Positions 6,505 to 13,104 of a stretch of DNA of 36,465 bases are shown here, piece after piece. The notes under the pieces were generated by a model, which did not search any database, was not told where the DNA came from, and saw only the letters and a list, made by a program, of their open reading frames with translations. Location: positions 1 to 36,465 of IMG/VR virus record IMGVR_UViG_3300010316_000024; one strand, 5' to 3'. The stretch's first letter is position 1; each line of letters starts with the position of its first letter. Origin of the DNA: a virus. The translations under genes were made by a program, and so were the position numbers.

Positions 6505-6896
6505 CTAATATATTCCGTTAAATTTAATAGAACGGCAGTTCCTGTAATTGCACTACCGATCATAATTGCTTTGTCATTCCAACAATGTCCTACATAAGTC
6601 CATGCAATAGAACTTAAAGCATATGCAATTTTACCCATAAAAATAAAACCTGCGCTTTGTGTAAATACTCCAAACACCGCAAGTATCGTTGCTCCCCATT
6701 TAACATAACTATCAAGTGTACCTTCAGGAGTAACCGGCGTTAAGTCTTCTACCTGTACTTGAAGCTCTGCCATCTCTTGTCTTAATCGAGCCTTCTCTGC
6801 AGATAGCTCCATCGCAAGACGGCCAGTTTTAGACATAGCACTATCTTTGTACTGTTCCTTGATCTCCTGCTTTATTTCTTTTGCTAAATCACTCAT
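6501..6896 (-). CDS. Membrane protein with N-terminal coiled coil, paralogue of the 5326-5610 product
   Basis: 131 residues. Residues about 1-52 are charged and heptad-like (SAEKARLRQEMAELQVQVEDL), followed by a Pro/Thr linker. Three hydrophobic segments from about residue 65 onward share the YVKWGATIL...SAG...W-x-D-x-A pattern of the smaller paralogue. The coiled coil is an added module. The start overlaps nothing upstream, and its stop overlaps the PMM-like start (ATGA). It may oligomerise at the inner membrane. No enzymatic motif seen. Confidence 0.68.
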   Translation of the reverse strand: MSDLAKEIKQEIKEQYKDSAMSKTGRLAMELSAEKARLRQEMAELQVQVEDLTPVTPEGTLDSYVKWGATILAVFGVFTQSAGFIFMGKIAYALSSIAWTYVGHCWNDKAIMIGSAITGTAVLLNLTEYIR

Positions 6897-6901
6897 ACTT
6901 A

Positions 6902-7135
6902 TTAATTGAGATAGTCTTCCAATTTTGGTTTCACTAAATCTTTTCTTTCTTCCAAAGGCTTAAACATATAATCACTCATTGCCAAATACATTGTAGTATA
7001 TAAAGGAACTTCTTGAATGATTGACTGAAGTCTCTGATTTTCGTTACGACCTTTGGTCCAGGCTCGATGATCATCTGAGTATTGATAGTACCAATCATGG
7101 TTTTCTAACAATTTAAAAAATTCTTGAATATCCAT
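6902..7135 (-). CDS. Hypothetical protein, 77 residues
   Basis: The start is the second ATG (7135), because AAGGA sits at a proper distance from it and directly abuts the first ATG at 7141. The product is aromatic-rich near the N terminus (MDIQEFFKLLENHDWYYQYSDDHRAWTKG) and largely helical. It has no membrane segment. DHRAWTKGRNEN is a distinctive patch but matches nothing I know. Function unknown. Confidence 0.62.
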   Translation of the reverse strand: MDIQEFFKLLENHDWYYQYSDDHRAWTKGRNENQRLQSIIQEVPLYTTMYLAMSDYMFKPLEERKDLVKPKLEDYLN

Positions 7136-7137
7136 TA

Positions 7138-7269
7138 TCATTCCTTAATGAAACGTTTATATTTGTCATATCCACGTGCTGCCGCTTTCTTACGGTCCAC
7201 ATACGTGGCTGGTTTATTGAACTTGTTACAGTTCTTCGCGACTGGATTTTTCAATTTTTGCTTTTCCAC
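7138..7269 (-). CDS. Small basic protein, GTG start, 43 residues
   Basis: Translating the minus strand upstream of the 7135 gene gives a short frame ending RGYDKYKRFIKE. From GTG at 7269, with AGGA just upstream, it reads MEKQKLKNPVAKNCNKFNKP then ATYVDRKKAAARG. 'KNPVAKN-x-NKFNKP ... DRKK' is a pattern I associate with small conserved basic proteins of myoviruses, which supports a real gene despite the non-ATG start and a 44-base overlap with the next gene upstream. A TTG at 7254 is an alternative start. Function unknown; highly basic. Confidence 0.55.
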   Translation of the reverse strand: MEKQKLKNPVAKNCNKFNKPATYVDRKKAAARGYDKYKRFIKE

Positions 7270-7411
7270 TTTTCCTAAACCTTTTGTTATAACCTTTCTT
7301 AATACTTTTGGCAACACCTGACTTAGTCAAGTATACATACCACTTGCGAGCTTTAGTTAGAGCATCGTATTCTGCTCCACCTTTTAACGGTATTCTTTCT
7401 TTCTTTGCCAT
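7226..7411 (-). CDS. Small basic protein, 61 residues
   Basis: Begins MAKKERIPLKGGAEYDALT and contains YLTKSGVAKSIKKGYNKRFRK. The 'P-x-KGG-x-EYD' start followed by a lysine-rich helix resembles short conserved proteins of T4-like marine phages. The net charge is strongly positive, so DNA or RNA binding is plausible. AAAGGG lies upstream of the ATG, and a late-type promoter motif lies at 7428-7437. Function unknown. Confidence 0.62.
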   Translation of the reverse strand: MAKKERIPLKGGAEYDALTKARKWYVYLTKSGVAKSIKKGYNKRFRKSGKAKIEKSSREEL

Positions 7412-7427
7412 TACTCAACCCTTTCCA

Positions 7428-7437
7428 CTATTTATTA
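7428..7437 (-). promoter_or_regulatory. Late promoter-like motif
   Basis: TAATAAATAG on the minus strand, identical in core to the motifs at 3940 and 13851. It lies 17 bases upstream of the 61-residue basic protein and directly after the tRNA-Arg 3' end. The downstream genes are not obviously structural, so this copy is less certain. Confidence 0.35.
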
Positions 7438-7439
7438 AT

Positions 7440-7517
7440 TGGCACGCCCACCAGGAATCGAACCTGGAACCTACAGCTTAGAAGGCTGTTGCTCTATCCT
7501 GATTGAGCTATGAGCGC
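7440..7517 (-). tRNA. tRNA-Arg (anticodon TCT), CCA encoded
   Basis: 78-base cloverleaf. Acceptor GCGCTCA/TGGGCGT includes two G-U pairs. The D arm is GCTC...GAGC. The anticodon stem is ACAGC/GCTGT with loop CTTCTAA, giving TCT. The T arm is CCAGG-TTCGATT-CCTGG. Discriminator G is followed by an encoded CCA. It reads AGA, a frequent Arg codon in AT-rich phage genes, so it probably supplements the host pool. Confidence 0.95.
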
Positions 7518-7525
7518 ATTTCCAA

Positions 7526-7948
7526 TTAACCTTCAAACTCACTCATGTACTCATTCATAAGTTTCTTCTGTAACCTTCGAGCTTCTTTCTCCCAAGGCTG
7601 TTCCCAATACTTTGTTTCGGAATGGTCTTTACCTTTCCAATATTGTAGATTCTCTGTCAACTCTCCTCGAGCAAACTGTTTCACATGAACTAACTCATGA
7701 GCTAATGTCGACATCCAATTCCCATACAACGCGATGTCTATAATAAAATTTCTCGAATCCACGGACTCGCAAAGTCCTTCACTGTGGGAGTTGTCTACAA
7801 AGAGCTTGTGATGGAACTTGACATGAATGTTGGTACGGAGTCGATGTATGTCAAGCTTCTTTGCGAATAACTTAACTGCCATCAGTGCCGATGCCTGTAG
7901 ATTCATGTCTAATTGTCCGTCACGTGGACCCGAGAAAAAAACTTTCAT
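7526..7948 (-). CDS. SprT-like zinc metallopeptidase
   Basis: 140 residues. The catalytic motif is TLAHELVHVKQ with zinc ligands His84 and His88 and general base Glu85. It is followed by ARGEL, then YWEQPWEKEARRLQKKL, in which the Glu of the PWEKEA segment is a plausible third ligand. This compact minigluzincin layout resembles phage SprT-like proteins. The N terminus is MKVFFSGPRDG. The substrate is unknown; SprT relatives act on DNA-protein crosslinks or cell proteins. It is the first protein gene upstream of the tRNA-Arg(TCT) in the leftward run. Confidence 0.75.
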   Translation of the reverse strand: MKVFFSGPRDGQLDMNLQASALMAVKLFAKKLDIHRLRTNIHVKFHHKLFVDNSHSEGLCESVDSRNFIIDIALYGNWMSTLAHELVHVKQFARGELTENLQYWKGKDHSETKYWEQPWEKEARRLQKKLMNEYMSEFEG

Positions 7949-7957
7949 ATTAATTAC

Positions 7958-8107
7958 CTATATTACTGCGACAAAAACGATACACATTAGAATCAATAAC
8001 AACCAAACGTTGTTCCAAACAAATTCCAACGTTCCTAACAAAATTTTAATAGCCGCGAAAAATATCACAACCATTAATAATAAGTAGAAGAGGATTGCTA
8101 ATTCCAT
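7958..8107 (-). CDS. Small membrane protein, 49 residues
   Basis: The minus strand from the ATG at 8107 reads MELAILFYLLLMVVIFFAAI, then a short linker EFVWNN, then a second hydrophobic run to the end at Ile49. There are two membrane segments with almost no soluble part. It overlaps the preceding gene's end by 10 bases, and its ribosome site is weak, which suggests coupled translation. Such hairpins occur among phage lysis, exclusion and early-acting proteins; none of these can be chosen from sequence. Confidence 0.55.
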   Translation of the reverse strand: MELAILFYLLLMVVIFFAAIKILLGTLEFVWNNVWLLLILMCIVFVAVI

Positions 8108-8340
8108 GTGGAATCAAAACTACCCTCATTATAACTAGGAGTCAAATTTAACTCCGAGGTTGCATCAAACTTATCATCTTCTGAATACAACGCAAAATCT
8201 TTCATCTTGGCTAACTTGTCGACAGCACGTGCATTCTTTGCTGCTTCTCTACGTTCTTTGTTAGCTTCTTCCTTTTCGTACTTCTTTTTCATTTTGGTCA
8301 ATTCACGCATGATCACTTCGTAAGAACTTAATTTTTTCAT
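8098..8340 (-). CDS. Hypothetical coiled-coil protein, 80 residues
   Basis: Residues about 5-50 are a continuous charged helix (ELTKMKKKYEKEEANKERRE) typical of a coiled coil. The C-terminal 30 residues are acidic and Ser/Asn-rich (ELNLTPSYNEGSFDSTWN) and probably disordered. The ATG overlaps the stop of the gene upstream by one base, showing operon coupling. No family recognised. Confidence 0.62.
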   Translation of the reverse strand: MKKLSSYEVIMRELTKMKKKYEKEEANKERREAAKNARAVDKLAKMKDFALYSEDDKFDATSELNLTPSYNEGSFDSTWN

Positions 8341-8690
8341 TACACCGCCTCCGAGTAATTTAATGTATTATTAAAGTATTCAGTTACATAAGCAGAGACG
8401 ATACCAGAGGTACCACCAATATGCCATCTGTAAATAGGATTGGATCTTGCCTCAAATCCTCCGTCATAGTCTTTCCAATTATAAATGGTAAAAGGACGGA
8501 TTGCATTGTGATCGAAATCCTCAACTTGCATTTCCCACTCGATGTCGACTTTGCCGTCACCTGAGGTTTCTGTACATGTTGGTTCGCCGAAGACTTTAAC
8601 CAGTTCTGCGTAAGAACATGTGATATAGCCTTGAAGACTAGTCGAAACGAACTCCGACCTTGGTTTGATTTTATAGTTTTCTAAATTCAT
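8340..8690 (-). CDS. Conserved phage protein of unknown function, 116 residues
   Basis: I choose the ATG at 8690, because GGGAG lies at the right distance; an ATG four codons earlier does not have one. The pattern FVSTSLQGYITCSYAELVKVFGEP, then KVDIEWEMQ, then FTIYNWKDYDGG, then YRWHIGG is one I associate with a widespread phage and marine-bacterial family in which strands alternate with a short helix. No catalytic residues are known for it. It is the first gene after the exact promoter at 8722-8750, so it should be expressed early. Confidence 0.68.
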   Translation of the reverse strand: MNLENYKIKPRSEFVSTSLQGYITCSYAELVKVFGEPTCTETSGDGKVDIEWEMQVEDFDHNAIRPFTIYNWKDYDGGFEARSNPIYRWHIGGTSGIVSAYVTEYFNNTLNYSEAV

Positions 8691-8721
8691 AACAACTCCC
8701 ATTGATTTAATTTATACAACA

Positions 8722-8750
8722 ATTATAACACAGTTTCCTTACGATGTCAA
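8722..8750 (-). promoter_or_regulatory. Sigma-70 promoter, exact consensus, leftward
   Basis: Minus strand TTGACA (8750-8745), 17 bases, TATAAT (8727-8722), preceded by CTA. It serves the 116-residue conserved gene and the leftward run behind it. Confidence 0.9.
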
Positions 8751-8769
8751 TAGTTATTTTCATTTATTT

Positions 8770-8868
8770 TCATAAAGTTACGATAAATGTTGAAACTGTC
8801 ACTGCAATTGCAGCTATAATAATAAAGGATGCGATTGCGACTGTAATTCTAACCAATACTTCAACCAT
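8770..8868 (-). CDS. 32-residue membrane miniprotein
   Basis: From the ATG at 8868 the minus strand encodes MVEVLVRITVAIASFIIIAA and continues IAVTVSTFIVTL before TGA. It is a single hydrophobic helix spanning nearly the whole length. A strong ribosome site (AAGGAATAGGAAC) and its own exact-consensus promoter directly upstream (8902-8930) argue strongly that this tiny gene is real. Function unknown; an early membrane-acting peptide is a reasonable guess. Confidence 0.65.
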   Translation of the reverse strand: MVEVLVRITVAIASFIIIAAIAVTVSTFIVTL

Positions 8869-8901
8869 GTTCCTATTCCTTTTCAATTATTTAATATAGA
8901 T

Positions 8902-8930
8902 ATTATAAACGGTTTCATAACAAATGTCAA
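8902..8930 (-). promoter_or_regulatory. Sigma-70 promoter, exact consensus, leftward
   Basis: Minus strand TTGACA (8930-8925), 17 bases, TATAAT (8907-8902), preceded by CCA. Its first downstream gene is the 32-residue membrane miniprotein. Confidence 0.9.
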
Positions 8931-8977
8931 TGGTTTGTTTAGATCATTTAGTTATATGGTTATAACCAAACTGAATA

Positions 8978-9169
8978 TTAGACTCCATGAGTCATGTGTT
9001 CGTAGGCATCAGGACAGATATTGACATCGTCTCCGCAACCGCAGATTTGATCCTCTTCAATTGATGGCGCTCCAACCATATCCCTAATTTGTGATTCAGT
9101 ATACCTTTGTTTGCCACCTACGGTGGATTGCTGCGCAAGCAGTGTTATTTGTTCATTTGTCAATCCCAT
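8978..9169 (-). CDS. Hypothetical protein, 63 residues, Cys-rich C terminus
   Basis: The ATG at 9169 has AAAAAGGAG upstream, a strong site. The N-terminal half is helical (MGLTNEQITLLAQQSTVGGK), then YTESQIRDMVGAPS. The C-terminal part contains DQICGCGDDVNICPDAYEHMTHG, with three Cys and two His that could bind a metal. It is the first leftward gene of the divergent early hub, with an exact promoter at 9213-9241. Early host takeover is a possible role by position only. Confidence 0.65.
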   Translation of the reverse strand: MGLTNEQITLLAQQSTVGGKQRYTESQIRDMVGAPSIEEDQICGCGDDVNICPDAYEHMTHGV

Positions 9170-9212
9170 AATTTTCTCCTTTTTCTATTTGTGGTTTCGA
9201 TTTGATAAATCT

Positions 9213-9241
9213 ATTATAACTGGTTCAACTGCAGATGTCAA
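9213..9241 (-). promoter_or_regulatory. Sigma-70 promoter, exact consensus, leftward
   Basis: Minus strand TTGACA (9241-9236), 17 bases, TATAAT (9218-9213), preceded by CCA. It faces away from the topoisomerase promoters and starts the leftward transcript. Confidence 0.9.
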
Positions 9242-9317
9242 TGGTTTTCTGAAATTATTTTCAGGAAACGACTCCTTATACAATATATAGATAGTTGAGG
9301 TACCACGAAAATAATGG

Positions 9318-9346
9318 TTGACATTCACAAAGAACTATTGTATAAT
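9318..9346 (+). promoter_or_regulatory. Sigma-70 promoter, exact consensus, rightward (upstream of the pair)
   Basis: TTGACA (9318-9323), 17 bases, TATAAT (9341-9346). It lacks the CYA extension seen at most other sites. About 75 bases of leader follow before the second promoter, including a 12-codon frame (9383-9418) with AGAAGG upstream. Confidence 0.88.
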
Positions 9347-9425
9347 GGTATCATAACGAATTGATTGAGAAGGTTGTAAAGCATGATTCGGAAGGATGTA
9401 GCCTTGAAGTCAATTTAAATAACTA

Positions 9426-9454
9426 TTGACATCGACAGCAAACTGTGTTATAAT
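9426..9454 (+). promoter_or_regulatory. Sigma-70 promoter, exact consensus, rightward (topoisomerase gene)
   Basis: TTGACA (9426-9431), 17 bases, TATAAT (9449-9454), preceded by CTA. The predicted transcription start near 9461 lies only a few bases ahead of the first usable ATG (9465). Confidence 0.9.
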
Positions 9455-9464
9455 GGTTGTTGAT

Positions 9465-11306
9465 ATGGAGAATAATGATTTGACTAAACAAAACGAACAG
9501 TTCAGAATCCTCACAGCTCGACAGCACGTTCGAGAGAGGATCGGTATGTACATGGGTTCAAGTTCAAAAGAGGAGATCGAAAGATTCATCCTTGGAGAAT
9601 GGAAGAAAACCACGTATGTACCTGCACTATCAAAAATGGTAGACGAGATTCTCGACAACTCAATTGATGAAGCAATCCGTACTAACTTCAAGTTTGCTAA
9701 CAAGATTAATGTATCTATTAATAACAACGAAGTAACCGTCACTGATAACGGTCGAGGTATTCCTCAAGACCAGATCTTTGACGAGGCAATGCAAGCAAAC
9801 ATCTTACGACCTGTAGCGGCTTGGACAAAAGTTAATGCAGGTACTTCGTTTGATGACGAACGAGTAACGATCGGTACTAACGGTGTCGGTTCAGCTGCAA
9901 CCAACTTCCTATCTAAATCATTCACTGGTAAAACATGGTCTAACGGAAAGTCAATTCAACTTGACTGTAAAGACGGCGCTGATACCATGAAGATCAAGAA
10001 AGGTTCAAAAGCAGGAACTGGTACTGAGGTATCTTTTGTTCCTGACTTTGATTTGTTTGAAGTTGAATCATTGGACCAACTTGATACGATCATATTAATT
10101 GAAGATCGTCTGATAAGTTTACAGATGGCATTTCCTGAGATTCAGTTTTCCTTTAATAAAAAGAAGGTTGCTATTAATAATTTCAAGAAGTACGCTGATA
10201 TGTTTTCTGATACGACTATCATGGAGAAGACAAACAATCTGTCTTATTTCATTGCTCCTTCGGAAGATGGATTCAGAACTAACAGTTTTATCAATGGTGT
10301 GAATACAAGACAAGGCGGTACTTATGTTGACCACTTTATGAATACTATTATTGATTCGTTAACTGTCAAAATTAAAAGACGTCATAAGGTCGAAGTATTA
10401 AAGACAACGATCAAGAATGGTATTACATTTGTTATGTTTGCCAGGAACTTTGTGAATCCTAAATTTGATTCTCAAACAAAAGAACGTCTAACTAATCCAA
10501 TTGGTAATATTAAGGAACACCTAGATATCTGTCAGGTACGTGATGCTGAGTGGCTTGCGAACAAGATATTAAATACTCCTGATATAATTGATCCCATTAT
10601 TGAAGCTCAACTAGCAAAGAAGCTAGCCGCGGATAGAAGAGCTGCAACATTAGCACAAAAGAAACTTCGCAAGGTAAAAGTTGCGAAACATATCTCTGCT
10701 AATAAAGACAATGCTACTCTGAAAATTGTGGAAGGAGATTCGGCAATGGGATTCTTATTAAAGGTACGTGATCCTGATACAGTTGGAGCGTTTCCACTTC
10801 GAGGTGTGATTATGAATACCTGGGATATGAAACCTGCGGAAGTATTAAAGAACAAAGAACTATCAGAGTTAGTAGCGGTTCTAGGACTAGATATCAACGA
10901 TCAGGACAGTGTAGACAATATGACATACAAATATATTGCCACATTAACTGATGCTGACCATGACGGTATAGGACATATATCACCATTGTTAATTGCGTTC
11001 TTTTACAAATTTTGGCCTCGACTGTTATTAGAGAATCGTGTTCAAATTACAAGAACACCAATTATGATTAGTACGAAAGGTTCTGAAGTCAAATGGATCT
11101 ATACTTATGAAGATGCTGCAGAGTTCAAAAAGAAAGATGGTTATAAACATAGATACATTAAAGGTCTAGGTTCTTTAACAGAAGATGAATATCATGTCAT
11201 TATTAATAAACCAATGTATGATACAGTAACTGTCGATGATGCTTCTGTATTTCAGATGATGTTCGGAAAAGATTCAAGTTTAAGAAAGGAGTATATGTTC
11301 GCATGA
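9465..11306 (+). CDS. 39: DNA topoisomerase II large subunit (T4 gp39-type, ATPase plus TOPRIM)
   Basis: About 613 residues. The N-terminal GHKL ATPase shows VDEILDNSIDEA (Mg/ATP Asn), DNGRGIPQD and GTNGVGSAATNF. The TOPRIM domain follows with IVEGDSAMG and LTDADHDGIGHI. T4 splits this subunit into gp39 and gp60, but here ATPase and TOPRIM are one chain, as in many T4 relatives. With gp52 it forms the phage type II topoisomerase needed for replication initiation and unlinking. The start is uncertain. ATG 9465 is nearly leaderless from the 9426 promoter and lacks a ribosome site, while a TTG at 9480 has GGAG nine bases upstream. Its stop overlaps gene 52 (ATGA). Confidence 0.95.
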   Translation: MENNDLTKQNEQFRILTARQHVRERIGMYMGSSSKEEIERFILGEWKKTTYVPALSKMVDEILDNSIDEAIRTNFKFANKINVSINNNEVTVTDNGRGIPQDQIFDEAMQANILRPVAAWTKVNAGTSFDDERVTIGTNGVGSAATNFLSKSFTGKTWSNGKSIQLDCKDGADTMKIKKGSKAGTGTEVSFVPDFDLFEVESLDQLDTIILIEDRLISLQMAFPEIQFSFNKKKVAINNFKKYADMFSDTTIMEKTNNLSYFIAPSEDGFRTNSFINGVNTRQGGTYVDHFMNTIIDSLTVKIKRRHKVEVLKTTIKNGITFVMFARNFVNPKFDSQTKERLTNPIGNIKEHLDICQVRDAEWLANKILNTPDIIDPIIEAQLAKKLAADRRAATLAQKKLRKVKVAKHISANKDNATLKIVEGDSAMGFLLKVRDPDTVGAFPLRGVIMNTWDMKPAEVLKNKELSELVAVLGLDINDQDSVDNMTYKYIATLTDADHDGIGHISPLLIAFFYKFWPRLLLENRVQITRTPIMISTKGSEVKWIYTYEDAAEFKKKDGYKHRYIKGLGSLTEDEYHVIINKPMYDTVTVDDASVFQMMFGKDSSLRKEYMFA

Positions 11307-12646
11307 ATTTAGAAATGTTTACTGAAGAGCTGAAAGGCAATAACTATCCAATCTCAAAGGTAGCTGCTAACGAATGGAAATCATTCGCAATGTATACCGT
11401 TGAGAGTCGAGCAATTCCTAATATGATTGATGGTCTAAAACCAGTTCAAAGGTTCTACCTCTATTCATCGTTAGTTAATAGCAAGAAGGATTTTAAAAAG
11501 GTATCAGCTGTCTCAGGTATTATATCTGACTACGGTTATAACCACGGAGAATCTTCTGCTGCTGGTGCAGGTCAATTAATGGCAGCCACTTGGAATAACA
11601 ACATATGTCTTATTGAAGGTAGAGGATCATTTGGTACTCGACTTGTTCAAGAAGCTGGTGCTGCTCGTTATGTCTACTCAAGAGTTCACGATAATTTCAG
11701 TAAGTACGTTAAAGATATTGATCTGAGTCCTATTCACGAAGATCCTGAACACGAACCGCCTGCGTTCTATTTGCCAATCATCCCTATGGTACTTGTAAAT
11801 GGAACCAAAGGTATTGCTACAGGATTCGCAACAAACATCCTTCCACATAACCCTAATGATCTCAAGAAGGCTTGTTTACAATACATTAAGAATGGTAAAA
11901 TACAAACACCATTAGGAATTAAGTTTCCTGATTATACTGGTAAGGTTGAACAAAGTGAAGAAGACCCAACCAAATACGTTTCGTATGGTACCTTTAAACG
12001 TTCTGGTAAAACTGCGGTATCTATTACGGAAGTACCATACGGCTTTGACCGAGAAGGATATGTAAAGGTTCTCGATAAGTTAGAAGAAGAAGGTGATATC
12101 GTATCTTACGAAGACAAATGTAATAAAGATGGATTTCACTTTGATGTTAAACTCAAACAATCTTCGGTTAAATGGAACGATTCTAAACTCATTGCCAAAT
12201 TCAAGCTAAGTAAGCCATTCTCTCAAAACCTAACAGTTATTGATTTTGATGGTAAACTCCGCGAATACTCGTCCGCTAAACAACTTGTAAAGGACTTTTG
12301 TGACTACCGCAATGGTATCCTACAGCAGAGAATTAACGCTAGAGTAAATGAATTCACAGAACAAGTTCGATGGCTTAATGTCAAAATGGAGTTCGTTCAA
12401 GCAAATGTTGACGATCGTATTGTGTTTAAGAATAATAATAAAGCACAGGTCGTTAAACAAATAATGCAAGAGACATCGGCACTAGGAGGTGACACAAACC
12501 GATTGCTCGCATTAAGTTTCTTAAATTGTACAAAAGAGGAAATTGTAAATCTTAAGAAACAGATTGCCGACGCTACTGAGACATTAAGCTTCTGGCATAC
12601 AACCTCACCACAAGAACAATTCATAACAGACTTGGAGAACATATAA
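11303..12646 (+). CDS. 52: DNA topoisomerase II medium subunit (T4 gp52-type)
   Basis: 447 residues, close to T4 gp52. ESRAIPNMIDGLKPVQR is the GyrA/ParC entry motif, followed by GYNHGESSAAGA. The catalytic tyrosine is Tyr123 in GAARYVYSR, which forms the covalent link to the cut DNA. MVLVNGTKGIATGFAT follows. The C-terminal part is a helical coiled-coil domain without the gyrase beta-pinwheel, so the enzyme should relax and decatenate but not supercoil. It is translated with gene 39 by a four-base overlap and shares its stop base with the next gene. Confidence 0.95.
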   Translation: MNLEMFTEELKGNNYPISKVAANEWKSFAMYTVESRAIPNMIDGLKPVQRFYLYSSLVNSKKDFKKVSAVSGIISDYGYNHGESSAAGAGQLMAATWNNNICLIEGRGSFGTRLVQEAGAARYVYSRVHDNFSKYVKDIDLSPIHEDPEHEPPAFYLPIIPMVLVNGTKGIATGFATNILPHNPNDLKKACLQYIKNGKIQTPLGIKFPDYTGKVEQSEEDPTKYVSYGTFKRSGKTAVSITEVPYGFDREGYVKVLDKLEEEGDIVSYEDKCNKDGFHFDVKLKQSSVKWNDSKLIAKFKLSKPFSQNLTVIDFDGKLREYSSAKQLVKDFCDYRNGILQQRINARVNEFTEQVRWLNVKMEFVQANVDDRIVFKNNNKAQVVKQIMQETSALGGDTNRLLALSFLNCTKEEIVNLKKQIADATETLSFWHTTSPQEQFITDLENI

Positions 12647-12936
12647 TGGAAAGTTATACTAATACAACTCAATTAGAAATTGATACATCAGCGCACATAG
12701 ACGAGAGAGGCGTTGAAGTTTCTATCTTTATTGGTGCAAACACATGTGAACCTTCTATTGAAACAATCTTTGATTTTGAAACATTGATTGAGAACCATTT
12801 TGAAGGTTATAAAATATACGATAAGATTCGACCTATAGATATTCCTGATGTAGAACTTTTAGTTATTAAACTCGAGCAGATGGCAAAGTATGCACGGAAC
12901 ATGCTTGAAGATTACACATCCGAACATAAAGAATAA
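12646..12936 (+). CDS. Hypothetical acidic protein, 96 residues
   Basis: Its ATG shares a base with the gene 52 stop (TAATG), so it belongs to the topoisomerase operon. The sequence is acidic and strand-rich (TQLEIDTSAHIDERGVEVSI), followed by a helical C terminus (LLVIKLEQMAKYARNMLEDY). No motif is recognised. Its coupling to topoisomerase suggests expression at the same time, nothing more. Confidence 0.65.
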   Translation: MESYTNTTQLEIDTSAHIDERGVEVSIFIGANTCEPSIETIFDFETLIENHFEGYKIYDKIRPIDIPDVELLVIKLEQMAKYARNMLEDYTSEHKE

Positions 12937-12942
12937 ATAATA

Positions 12943-13104
12943 ATGAATAAACTTAAATTGATATGGAAATACTCATTAGGTGGTTTCTCTGACGATAAGA
13001 CAGAGCCCTATGACGATTATGTTATGTTACTACGAACGATTATTGTTGGTGTAAACTTTTTAACGTGTTTCTTTATTATGGCAAATACAATAAGGCATTG
13101 GTGA
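12943..13104 (+). CDS. Small conserved membrane protein, 53 residues
   Basis: The ATG at 12943 gives MNKLKLIWKYSLGGFSDDKT, then EPYDDYVMLLRT, then a membrane segment (IIVGVNFLTCFFIMANTI) and the end RHW. 'WKY-x-LG-x-FSD-x-KTE-x-YDDY ... R-T-I/V ... N-F-x-T-C-F-F-I' is a pattern I recall from short proteins of many marine T4-like phages, always of unknown function. The N terminus is likely cytoplasmic. It ends TGATG, coupled to the FkbM methyltransferase gene. Confidence 0.68.
   Translation: MNKLKLIWKYSLGGFSDDKTEPYDDYVMLLRTIIVGVNFLTCFFIMANTIRHW

Noticed and set aside
7827-8087. Plus-strand open frame of 86 codons
   Set aside because: It runs antisense to the SprT-like gene and a membrane miniprotein, with an Asn/Thr-rich translation typical of a shadow frame.
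9021-9049. TTGACA on the plus strand inside the 63-residue gene
   Set aside because: No -10 element at 16-18 bases; the hexamer is a chance match.
9465-11306. Possible gp39/gp60 split or bypass as in T4
   Set aside because: ATPase and TOPRIM motifs lie in one uninterrupted frame.
12397-12672. Minus-strand open frame under the end of gene 52
   Set aside because: No promoter or ribosome site; gene 52 fully explains the sequence.
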